DNA from: Asterionellopsis glacialis
Taxonomy: Eukaryota; Bacillariophyta; Plagiogrammaphyceae; Rhaphoneidales; Asterionellopsidaceae
Reading direction: 5' to 3'
Assembly: GCA_014885115.2 (NCBI GenBank)
Contig: WKLE02002317.1
Span: 1-20,746 of the forward strand
Length of the DNA stretch: 20,746 nucleotides
The notes beneath the pieces were generated by a model. That model was not told the origin of the DNA and ran no database searches. It was given only the letters and a program-made list of their open reading frames with translations. Shown here in pieces: positions 1 through 8,857 of this stretch. A program made the translations under genes and the position numbers. How positions within the stretch are numbered: the first letter of the stretch is position 1; each line of letters begins with the position of its first letter.

Positions 1-1902
1 ATCTTCATCAAAGTAATAACTTACAGCACAAATCATGATATGTTCCATTTCACCCGTGCTGGAATACGACTTTGGTATTTCAACCAATACAGGTGTACTC
101 AATACATGTGGTGGAATACGAACAAAATTCTTTTCGTCGTAAAAAGAATTATGCCCATAGGCGTATCTATCATCACCATAATACATATCATCACCATAGG
201 CATATTTCGGATATCCATCATCTGTAAATGCAGGTTGATCTTCTACCTCCGCATCTTCAGCATCCTCTTCTTCATTGAAACCTTTATTGTTGTTGTTGTT
301 GTTGTTGTTGTCACCACCTTCATCAGCAGCCGTATCTTCAGAATCATCATCAGATTCAAATGCAGTATTGTAATCGTCATCAAATTTAGCACCCTTGTAG
401 TCATCCTCATCTGCCCAACCTCCTTGTTCTGCATAGTTTTCTTCTTCTGGTTGTAATCCCTCTTGGTGATCACTTCCATTAGTATCAGTATCAGTATCTC
501 CACCCCCACCCCCACCGCCGTCTTGTAGTACTTCCTGCAAACGTCTACCATGTTGTTGCTGTTCATTGTTATTAAGGTTTACTTCTTCAGACGTTGTAGT
601 AGTTTCCGGAGACGATACCTTATCAAGATTTGGATTGTTTCTTTCATTATCAATTTCTTTTTCTTGTCGAACTTGTTCTTCCTTATTTCTTTTGTTGTTG
701 TTGTTGTTGTCCGTATTGTCATTTGGTACTTGTTGCTTTTTTTCACCTTGTTCATTATTTCCTTCGTCCTTGTTATTGTTGTTGTTATCTTTTTCTACAT
801 TTCCTTCGTCCTTCTTATCATTGTTGTTGTTATCATCTCCACCACCCTTTCCTTTTTCCTCGTCCTCCTTGTTGGTAGTAGTTACTTCTTCTTCTTCTTG
901 TGGTTTTACTTGACGTTTCTGACCGACACGTTGACTACGTCTATTTTCTAATTGTTCCAATTCATGTTGTTCTTGTTGTACGACATTTGCTGTAACACCC
1001 CGTAATAAATCTGTCTTTCTATTAGTTGACCATTCAAAGTAGGAATAATACGGATTATCATCATAAGAACGACTACTACTAGCACTCAAATCTTGAGGTG
1101 ATGGTCGTCCTGCGGAATCTGCATCTTGTTGACTTTCTTTTTTTTCTTCTTTTTTGGGTAACGTAGCATTTAATCGTGCTTCAAACCAATCACGTCGTAC
1201 AAATAATCGTGGCATTTGTGCATGATGAAAGAATTTTGTTCCATCCTTGGACGACCAAGTGGCCAATCCAATGACATAGACAGCACCATCATAATCGACC
1301 AAAATTGCATCAGGTATCCCATCACTATTGACATCATGAAGGAGAGGAGATGTATGAAAAAAACTGGATGATTCAAATAACAATGGATAATCTTGATCTT
1401 GTACTAACCCTTCCTTGACAATAGATGTCATGACAAGTCCAAGTTGTGCTGTTGTAGCTGGACTAAGTACATCTAAATGTTCATATTGTGTGGTATACAA
1501 AACTTGTTTTCCTGGACCACGTGATGGATGAATAGGATAAATTAGAGGAGGTTGTGTAATGGACAATGATGACTTTTTGAATGTTGCATCTTGATGTGAC
1601 CGACGTGATACACCTAATGAGAATTGAAATGGACATTGCTGTTGTTGTTGTTGTTGTTCTTGTTGTCCTTTTTTTTCCTTGTGCGGTACAACATGTTTCG
1701 TAAGTTTCGATACTGCATGAGTCTCCGTCCATGTCAAATTATGATGAAGACTTGATTGTTCAAATGGTGAAGTACGAAAGGGTATGTACGGATGTGACAA
1801 TGGGTCACTCTTGACCACCAATAATCCTCTCATGAGAAGGAGGAGGAAGACGAGACCATAACGGCCTGCTGTTACAACAACTCCACTTGGAATCTTCATC
1901 AT
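1..1902 (-). CDS. DEX1-like FG-GAP membrane/secreted protein, 3' part beyond the left edge
   Basis: The minus strand is open from the ATG at 1902 to base 1, which gives 634 codons without a stop, so the gene continues off the window. Residues 15-32 form a hydrophobic signal peptide or anchor (YGLVFLLLLMRGLLVV). Residues 184-198 (TSPLLHDVNSDGIPD) match an FG-GAP/integrin-alpha type calcium-binding blade. Residues 597-634 (HVLSTPV...AVSYYFDED) resemble a second blade. Between them lies a low-complexity acidic linker of about 320 residues with Asn runs, a Gly run and a GRRLQEV stretch. Plant DEX1 (DEFECTIVE IN EXINE FORMATION 1) has the same order: an early blade, an R-R-hydrophobic motif in an acidic insert, then a TPV...VAVSY blade. 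In plants it acts in the secretory pathway during pollen-wall patterning; a diatom role, perhaps in wall or surface assembly, is inference. An Asn/Gln-rich EF-hand-free FG-GAP protein of another subfamily is the alternative. The tandem ATG at 1900-1902 and 1897-1899 makes the start clear. Confidence 0.72.
   Translation of the reverse strand, partial: MMKIPSGVVVTAGRYGLVFLLLLMRGLLVVKSDPLSHPYIPFRTSPFEQSSLHHNLTWTETHAVSKLTKHVVPHKEKKGQQEQQQQQQQCPFQFSLGVSRRSHQDATFKKSSLSITQPPLIYPIHPSRGPGKQVLYTTQYEHLDVLSPATTAQLGLVMTSIVKEGLVQDQDYPLLFESSSFFHTSPLLHDVNSDGIPDAILVDYDGAVYVIGLATWSSKDGTKFFHHAQMPRLFVRRDWFEARLNATLPKKEEKKESQQDADSAGRPSPQDLSASSSRSYDDNPYYSYFEWSTNRKTDLLRGVTANVVQQEQHELEQLENRRSQRVGQKRQVKPQEEEEVTTTNKEDEEKGKGGGDDNNNNDKKDEGNVEKDNNNNNKDEGNNEQGEKKQQVPNDNTDNNNNNKRNKEEQVRQEKEIDNERNNPNLDKVSSPETTTTSEEVNLNNNEQQQHGRRLQEVLQDGGGGGGGDTDTDTNGSDHQEGLQPEEENYAEQGGWADEDDYKGAKFDDDYNTAFESDDDSEDTAADEGGDNNNNNNNNKGFNEEEDAEDAEVEDQPAFTDDGYPKYAYGDDMYYGDDRYAYGHNSFYDEKNFVRIPPHVLSTPVLVEIPKSYSSTGEMEHIMICAVSYYFDED
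757..840. repeat. 42-bp tandem duplication inside the DEX1-like gene
   Basis: Bases 757-798 and 799-840 are two imperfect copies of a 42-bp unit that begins ATTTCCTTCGTCCTT on the plus strand. The unit is 14 codons long, so the duplication keeps frame and encodes two Asn-rich blocks ending in KKDEGN and NKDEGN. Interrupted GTT tracts nearby (about 286-309, 691-711 and 1640-1655) encode Asn or Gln runs in the same protein. Confidence 0.75.
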
Positions 1903-2531
1903 TTACGAATGTTGAGACTTTTTATCTTTTTCTTTTTCTAAATATATTGCAGTTTGCTAATGTAATGTAATTTTTGAAGGACAGGAAAAGGCTGTACTCC
2001 TGCAATTGCAATGCAATGCAATGCTACTAAGTCTAGTAGGAGCCTTCTTGGAGTATCAGTGATGGAGAGGGCACACCAAAAATGAAAGAGATGCAATGTT
2101 TGTTTTGAGCAACGTGGACAAGGACCTACTAGCTAGAGGACTACTCTCTAGCTAGAGTAGACCCTCTCTCAAGAGAGAGAGAAAGCCCAAAGACGGAAAA
2201 AAAAAAGAAGAAGAAAATCTTCAAAATCTTGAAATCGATCGAACTCACTCCAACATGTTCATCGTCTGCACGTCTACTGTACTAACGAAGCAGCTACGAT
2301 ATACAAGTGAGCGTCTGTCTGTGCCCAACAAGCAAAAACTACGATCAACCGACAACCCCCGGGCCCCATAATCATGCAACAAAAAAGATATAAATCATGA
2401 TACGATCTTTATGGAATTTTTTTGTGATGATTTGTTCCTTGGATACATCAACCGTCATCAGAGTCTCATTCACATTATTTTATCTCCGCTCCATCCAATG
2501 AAAAAAAGAATCTGATACGATTGTTTTGCGA
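1903..2531. promoter_or_regulatory. Divergent intergenic region with stacked inverted repeats
   Basis: This 629-bp gap separates the start of the DEX1-like gene (minus) from that of the acyl-CoA synthetase (plus), so it must hold both promoters. It contains a 20-bp inverted repeat at 2141-2160 with arms CTACTCT/AGAGTAG. A second sits at 2164-2179, with arms CTCTCTC/GAGAGAG around an AA loop. A 37-bp element at 2107-2143 recurs in diverged form at 6883-6919. A TCTTTTTCTTTTTC pyrimidine tract sits just upstream of the minus gene. I see no clear TATA box and no coding sequence. Confidence 0.6.
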
Positions 2532-4613
2532 ATGGGTCGACAACAACAGCGTTCCAACCTCACCTATGCCATAGGTGCATGGGCCGGTATTACGGTTGCA
2601 ACTCTAACATGGCGTTTTATGAAGCGACAAAGGAACAGAGCTCGCGAAGAAAAAGTTGCCAAACAGGGAGGATTGTTACCATCAGCAAAAAATGTAATTC
2701 ATGCTCTTGAACTTCGCTCATCATCAATGAAACTTGCATTGGAGAGTGCAAGTGGTGAAACATACTCATGGAGGGAATATTGGGAGGAATCCCAAGCTTT
2801 TGCAAAGTCTCTAGTTACCATTGACAATAGTGGAGGGGTTGCTGTTCATTCATTCAATCAACCGAAATGGTTCTTTGCTACGATTGGTGCCTTGGCAGCT
2901 GGTTGGACGTTGTCAGGTATATACCTAACCAATACATACGACCAAGCAGTTCATATTTTAAAAACGTCGGAGGTGAAGGTATTGGTATTAGAAGATGAAA
3001 AACTCCTAGAAACCACCTACCAAAAAGTTCTGAACGATTTTCCAAAATTAACAGTTGTTCTTCTTTCCGGGGGTAGTTCTGATCCAAACTCGCAAGTGCT
3101 ATCATATAGTGCGTTCCTCAAGAGAGGATCCATCAACAGCAATACCAATAGTTTGATAAAAGCCAGCGATCTACCAAGAGATGCAGTGACAACCCTTGTA
3201 TATACATCGGGAACCACTGGAAATCCAAAAGCTGTGGAACTTACCCATTCAAGCATCCATGCTGTCTGTACTATGATGCATGCACGTGTCCCTCTTTCTG
3301 ACAAGTCTTCAATTGTATCATACCTTCCGCTAAGTCATATTGCTGCCATGGGGATTGATCTCTTCTCTCCTATTTACTGCGGAGGAGAGGTACACTTTGC
3401 CGATGCCAATGCTCTCCGTGGGTCTCTTCGTGATACGCTAGTACGTGTTCGGCCAACTTTGTTTTTCGGTGTTCCGCGTGTTTGGGAAAAGATGGCTATC
3501 GCCATGCGTACTGCTGCTGGCAAGTCGTATGCAAAACCTGTCGTCGGTACTATCCTAAAGACAATTGGGACAGCTGCAAAGGCTACTGGCGCAACATGGT
3601 GGAGCGCCAATACTCCTGAGCTTGTTAGGTGCTCTCTTACTGTGCCTTTTGGATTCTTTAAGATTTTAGCCTTTCGAAAAGTCCGAAAAGGTTGTGGTCT
3701 AGATAGATGTCAACTCTTATACACAGGAGCAGCACCTCTCTCAGAAGAAACAACGAACTATTTCCGGTCGCTTGATATGCCATTGCTTGAAGTTTTTGGC
3801 ATGTCGGAATCTTGTAAGTTACTAATGTATCGATAAGAAAAATGCATGACATTCACACAAGGCACAAAGATTTTCCTCACGCTCTCTCTCTCCCCCCCCT
3901 TCATTGTGTGTTTCCTGCCCACATTAGGTGGCACGATTGCTGTGTGTGGACCGTACGATGGTGATCGTCCAATTGGTACTTGTGGACGTCCTCTCCTTTT
4001 GGGAAATTTGGAGATTGCACCAGATGGTGAGATCTTGTGGAAGGGCGACAACAATATGAGTGGGTACAAAGGACTTCCAGATGCTACCGCAGAGGCTATC
4101 TCACCTAGCACGGGACAACTTCACACAGGTGATGTGGGTGTGATTGATTCATCTGGATATCTTCGTATCACAGGACGTAAGAAAGACATAATTATAACAG
4201 CAGGAGGTGAAAACGTTGCTCCGATACCTATTGAAGATACTCTCATGACTCTTTTAAAAGGTGCAGCGGGTCATGTTCTTCTAATCGGTGATCGACGTAA
4301 ATTTCTTACTATCTTGATTGCACCCAATGAAGAAGGGTCACCCGTACCAGAAAAGGAAGTCGAAAAAGCCATCGAGACATATAATACATCTTTTGCCAAA
4401 AGCCGAGCACAGAGAGTACAGCGTGCACATGTCCTTGAGACCGCATTTGGAGTTACAACTGGAGAGCTAACTCCTACAATGAAAGTCAAGCGTGCCTTTG
4501 TGACGAAGAAGTTCTCTACTTATATTGATGCCATGTATGCTGACAGTGTTTCAAAGCTCGTTGGTTATTCAAGCATGAATATAGGCGAGATCTCTGAGGT
4601 GACAACCGCATAG
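2532..4613 (+). CDS. Long-chain acyl-CoA synthetase, bubblegum (ACSBG) type, two exons
   Basis: The enzyme activates fatty acids with ATP to acyl-AMP and then acyl-CoA. The model joins 2532-3813 and 3928-4613 into 655 residues, close to the usual size for this family. A hydrophobic helix at about residues 10-30 probably anchors it to a membrane. The AMP-binding P-loop is YTSGTTGNPK (224-233). FFGVPRVWEKM and YTGAAPLSEE follow, then FGMSESCG (422-429), whose Cys codon is split by the intron. HTGDVG (493-498) carries the ribose-binding Asp496. GRKKDIIITAGGENV (510-524) is the hinge region, and TPTMKVKR (about 609-616) holds the C-terminal lysine region. GGENVAPIPIED followed by HVLLIGDRRKFLTILI is typical of ACSBG-type enzymes. 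I start at the ATG at 2532 because the upstream in-frame TTG is not a credible eukaryotic start. Its 3' end faces the coiled-coil gene across 135 bp. The substrate range is not evident from sequence. Confidence 0.93.
3814..3927 (+). other. Intron in the acyl-CoA synthetase gene (114 bp)
   Basis: The donor GTAAGTTAC follows TCT-T, and the acceptor is CCCACATTAG before GTGGCACG. Removing it restores FGMSES-C-GTIAV across the junction in one frame. The unspliced frame stops at the TAA at 3835-3837. Confidence 0.9.
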
Positions 4614-4748
4614 GTTTAGGTGCGTATGTGCAAGAGAGAACAGCAAATTCGAAAATAATAGATTGACCGCTTCATTAGCATGACAAGTTGCATCGAATGT
4701 ACACTTTAAATACTTTAAATAGGTTCATCTAAAAGGTTATTTTTCTCC

Positions 4749-6782
4749 CTATGACTTGATATTTTCATCCACTGGGATTGAAATTCTATCCATGTCAGAT
4801 TCGTTTTTGATAACGTCAGGATTGCGATCTATTGTTGATGACTGGTTCTCTTCAATCCAATTTCTTGTACTTGTCGCTGGGTCTTCCAATGTCATATCAG
4901 ATTCGTTGTTACCAGTCTTGTTGGTATCAAACACAATGTCCTTTGGTACAACCAATTCTGTTTCATCTGATGGGGGGTGCCTACTTGCAAGTGTTGTACT
5001 TTCCTTCGTACAAGCTAAAGAAGGAGTTCGGCATTCTTCCTTGGTTATGACTGAAGAAGCAACACTTGAAAAATGATCATGTGATTCTTGTAAGTCAGCA
5101 GCTAAACAATCATCAGCAGAAACCAAAGCTAGCTGTGTTGCCTTTTCTTTGGATACATCACCACCTGCACCTGGTCCTCCTCGAAAGATTTGCTTGAGTC
5201 CATCAGAAGGTGCTATCGCAACCGATCTTTCATTTTGTGTATCACAGTGTAAAATGAGTGGACGATACGCCAAAGTTACCATTTCTTTATCTCCTTTTGA
5301 TGATGTTGTTCCTTGTTCGTCGCCTTTTTGTTGCTCCTTCTTAGTGTTGTCTTTGTTATCATGATCAACTAATACAAGGGGCTGCTTTGGTGATGTTGAT
5401 TCTTCTTTTTTAATCTTGTTTAATGTTGATTTTCGAGGTGCTGAGTACTCTTCCTCTAAATCTGGTACAATCTGAGACATTTTCTTCACCATGGCTTCAC
5501 CAAATTTAAAGCCATTTCGAAAACTGATCTTACTTACCTTTTTTGTTGTTGGGCTAGCCTCCGTAACAGTCATAGTATTGGTGGTTGGTTTGGATGCTGC
5601 CAATTTCTCCTTGGATTTGTTGTTCTCGTTGTTGCCTTTTTCTGCAACGTCAACTTGCCTTGTTGATGGTGGTGACTGGTCTGTTGGAGAATCAGAGCCA
5701 TGTGGTACTACACGAGCAGTGTTCTTTAAGGTTGCTTGGTTATCTTGAGAAATATTAGACGTCATCTGTGGATCATTATTGTCTTTGGTAGAATGGTCTA
5801 CAGTTTGTGTTATAGCACCCAAATTGATTCGGGTCGCACTTTGAATATTTGTTTTGTTTTCGTTCTGGGATCCGAGAATGGCATGTCTGTCATGCCGTTC
5901 TTGCTGTTGTTTATATTTCAATTGAAGTTCATGCATTAATACATGGTGTTCCATTAGACGTAAGGCTTCTTCTTGACGATTTTGCCGTAAAACCATAATT
6001 TCCTGTGCCAAAATCTTTCGTTCCATCGTAAGTTGATCTACCTGACTTTGAAGACTTTTATTCTTCTTGATTAGCTTTTTAGCCACGCGTTTTGCCCTTT
6101 CTTGCTTTACTTTGGCATCTTGAACTTGTTCATGAGCAATTTGAATATCTTGTACAAGCAAACTAGCTTCCTTGGCAGCCATACGTTCATGTTCCATTAC
6201 CATTTGAGATGCTTCAGACAAAGCTAATAACAATTCAGACGTATTGTTCGTATCAAATTCGCTGCGAATCATGCCCCTGCTCTCAATTTCAGGCGACTGA
6301 ATCGTTGATGGTGTTGTTAAAGTAAAGCTTTGATCTGGCATTGTTCGCGGTGGTGATGTTGGTGGCGATACGAATCGCTCCTCCTCATGGTTGTTTCCTT
6401 CTGCTTCTCGGTATTTTAACCTTCGCGTTATTCTCTGTATACCCTCCGATAAGTTTTGAAGAGCTTGTAGTGCCTCCTCCTTTTCTAATTGAGCCATGTG
6501 TAACTTTTGCGAATAATCTAATTCACCTTGAACATGGGTTGGACTTGCCATCGTCATGGTACTGTCACTGCTATTACTACTACCTGGTGAAACTGGCACT
6601 CGCATTGGTGGAGATGGAGAGCCCCTGGAGTTGTTGTCAACGTTCATGGTACTGTCTTTGGTAACAACTACTCGTTGAGGAATTGCATGGTGATCATGGT
6701 TGTTGAAATAACAAGCAAAAGATCCTACTGATCCACCCGTAAATGTTCTCTCTCTCGTCGTTGTCAAGGATGAATCACACAT
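4749..6782 (-). CDS. Coiled-coil, low-complexity protein of unknown function
   Basis: The single open frame encodes 677 residues from the ATG at 6782 to TAG. I do not recognise a family. Residues 50-82 are rich in Ser and Pro. A first short coiled coil runs from about 88 to 128. A longer, highly charged coiled coil runs from about 183 to 300 (heptads around VAKKLIKKNKSLQSQVDQL and MERKILAQEIMVLRQNRQEE). A conserved-looking patch at about 415-445 (SKISFRNGFKFGEAMVKKMS) may be a binding motif. The rest is polar, acidic and apparently disordered, with Asn, Thr and Lys/Glu runs. No signal peptide or membrane segment is visible, so a cytoplasmic or cytoskeletal scaffold is the simplest guess. A perfect donor-like GTAAGT lies inside the frame at 5532-5537. 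The gene is convergent with the acyl-CoA synthetase and divergent from the bestrophin-like gene. Confidence 0.8.
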   Translation of the reverse strand: MCDSSLTTTRERTFTGGSVGSFACYFNNHDHHAIPQRVVVTKDSTMNVDNNSRGSPSPPMRVPVSPGSSNSSDSTMTMASPTHVQGELDYSQKLHMAQLEKEEALQALQNLSEGIQRITRRLKYREAEGNNHEEERFVSPPTSPPRTMPDQSFTLTTPSTIQSPEIESRGMIRSEFDTNNTSELLLALSEASQMVMEHERMAAKEASLLVQDIQIAHEQVQDAKVKQERAKRVAKKLIKKNKSLQSQVDQLTMERKILAQEIMVLRQNRQEEALRLMEHHVLMHELQLKYKQQQERHDRHAILGSQNENKTNIQSATRINLGAITQTVDHSTKDNNDPQMTSNISQDNQATLKNTARVVPHGSDSPTDQSPPSTRQVDVAEKGNNENNKSKEKLAASKPTTNTMTVTEASPTTKKVSKISFRNGFKFGEAMVKKMSQIVPDLEEEYSAPRKSTLNKIKKEESTSPKQPLVLVDHDNKDNTKKEQQKGDEQGTTSSKGDKEMVTLAYRPLILHCDTQNERSVAIAPSDGLKQIFRGGPGAGGDVSKEKATQLALVSADDCLAADLQESHDHFSSVASSVITKEECRTPSLACTKESTTLASRHPPSDETELVVPKDIVFDTNKTGNNESDMTLEDPATSTRNWIEENQSSTIDRNPDVIKNESDMDRISIPVDENIKS

Positions 6783-7517
6783 TGTTGAGTGAATGTCGCA
6801 AAACTATCTTCTAATGTGATGTTATCTTTTCTGATGTGATGGTTGTTGAAAAAAGTAGTATGCTGCAGGTGTCTGCGAGTACGAGCAACGAGGACGAGGA
6901 CCTTTGGAGTAGAGGACTAAAGACTACACGAAATAACAACAAGATCAATCAATCTTACCCAGGTTTTTTTTGTCGACAGGGGCGGGAACACGCGCCGGCA
7001 AACCACATCATGTAGGATCTACCAGGACTTAGTACCAAATAGGATACCAGTGAAATATATCCACACAAGAGGATACCTTTTCGTCAACCGACTGGCAAGT
7101 CTTCAAGTCGTGCCAACAGAAAAATCACGTTGCAATTTCATAATTATATAAAAAATTTCATATGTGTTTCGATAGCGACTCTTATGTAGAATCGTGTTAT
7201 CCGTTAAGTGTAGTCGGCCTCTCTCTACACGACAAAATATTATACTACAGTACGGACCCAGGTAGAAAGTAAGGAGGACCTGCTATGTACCTGGTACCGT
7301 ACGATAGATAGGTTTGCCCGTAGAAAAATTTGAAAAAATATCGCTTTAACCTTATTCTTGATGAAGAAATAGATATCAAGTACTCAGACAGACCTGCATG
7401 AAGAAGACCCTGTGACAGGGGTAACAACTGACTGTCTGTAGCACGTGATGGCGCGATTTTACTTTTTGTTCTGTGAAATTTTTTGTCAATGGAAAACAAA
7501 TCAGTTCTTTTTTGAAT
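6783..7517. promoter_or_regulatory. Divergent intergenic region upstream of the coiled-coil gene
   Basis: The stretch must carry the promoter of the coiled-coil gene (minus) and probably that of the bestrophin-like gene (plus). It contains the second copy of the 37-bp shared element (6883-6919) and one copy of the TACCTGGTA word (7288-7296), embedded in GTACCTGGTACCGTAC. The minus-strand ORFs here encode nothing I recognise. The AT-rich stretch at about 7139-7170 is unremarkable. Confidence 0.5.
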
Positions 7518-7694
7518 ATGATTGTCAAGACGCATCGACAAAGCAGTTTTAAGCTCCTTACATCGAGAAAAGGGACAAGTGAGTAATGATTATCACTGGG
7601 TATCATGATTTTCATACTGTATTCTCCGGTGAAACCTTTTCCTGCTCTTGTGCTTTCCCTCCAGTATTCGAAAAAGTTTAACTGACGTACCCCG

Positions 7695-8778
7695 ATGGGT
7701 TTCTGCATGAACTGCACTGTCCCATACGTTTTACAACCTATTACACCGAAGATTTTGATGGCAGCCATCATTGGTTTGATTGCCAAACTTATTCATGATG
7801 GTGTGTTGGGGAATGAAAAAAAGAGATGCAGGAATATTTGCATTTACACCATTCACAGCATTAGGTGTTGCTATATCCTTATTCCTTGGATTTCATAACA
7901 ATGCAAGTTATGGTCGTTGGTGGGAGGCACGAACACTTTGGGGGACACAAATCATAGTCATACGAAATTTAATACGTTTTTTGGGTGGATCATTAGGTCC
8001 ACTTCCATCCTCCTCCAAGATCTCAACATCTCTTGGTGGTACTTCTCCGCTGGACTTGGTGGGAAGTGATGATTTTCATGAAAATGAAAATGAAAATAAA
8101 AATGACCCAAAATCATCACCACCACTGTCATGCAAAAAGCAAGTTATTGATAAAGAGCATGTTGATGAATGGAGAGTGCATATTATAATGCTTGTTATGG
8201 CTCAAACTCATGCATTAAGAGCTCAACTTCGTCCAATATGCAAATCTGATAATCCAACAGCTCTAGTAGATCGTGATCGGTTTCTAAGTGAGCATGATCG
8301 AAAAATTGTAGGTCAATCACGAAATCCTGCAAATGCAATTTTACATCTTGTAGGTACTATAATTGGTAAAGCACATTCTGATTCTCATATTGATACATTT
8401 TGTATGGTCCAACTGTCAAAGATAGTTGATGAATTATGTACCATCCAAACTGCATGTGAACGAATTCACAATACGTCCTTACCACTTGCATATTCCTTGT
8501 TGGTACATCGGACCGCCTTTCTATATGTAGTATTGGGTCCCTTTGCCATGGTAAGTTTTATGGGGTGGTGGACACCCTTGTTTGCGGCTGTCATTGCATA
8601 CACATTCTTTGGACTTGATGAACTGGCAAGGCAAATTCAAGAACCATTCCGAGATGAACCACATTGTTTGGCATTGACAGCCATGTGTCGAACAATTGAA
8701 GTTGATGTATGTGAAGCACTTGGAATGGTAGTTCCACCATACATGAAAGCTCAACCGAAAACTGCTTTACTAATGTAA
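7695..8778 (+). CDS. Bestrophin-like anion channel (UPF0187/RFP-TM family), N-terminal frame broken
   Basis: Bestrophins are pentameric anion channels of cell or organelle membranes. The main frame (about 7813-8778) has the family core PFTALGVAISLFLGFHNNAS followed by YGRWWEARTLWG. It also has the late membrane pair (FLYVVLGPFAMVSF and PLFAAVIAYTFF) and the C-terminal DELARQIQEPF signature. A hydrophilic insert of about 50 residues (FHENENENKND region) follows the first core block. The expected first membrane helix (VLQPITPKILMAAIIGLIAKL, 20 residues plus one) lies in another frame, from the ATG at 7695. The frames meet at a run of seven A (7818-7824); one A fewer would join them as GNEKRDAG. 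Further upstream that frame has a TGA at 7683-7685. A GTGAGT...CCCTCCAG pair (7579-7664) could be an intron after a short exon starting at 7518, but no join I tried is open throughout. An intact shorter start exists at 7795 but would lack the first helix. Sequence error, pseudogene and frameshifting are all possible. Confidence 0.8.
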
Positions 8779-8857
8779 AATACTTCTACAAGAGCAATCG
8801 TTTGCCAACTGCACTCGTACTACTTTGAAAGAATTATCAATTTTTATATTTAAAACT

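Noticed and set aside
40..951. Several plus-strand ORFs rich in Val, Leu, Ser and Phe
   Set aside because: They are antisense readings of the Asn/Gln/Glu-rich linker of the DEX1-like gene; their composition follows from GTT and CTT triplet runs.
7245..7786. Minus-strand ORFs of 98 and 136 residues
   Set aside because: Unrecognised composition, and the longer one overlaps the bestrophin-like first helix, which reads sensibly on the plus strand.
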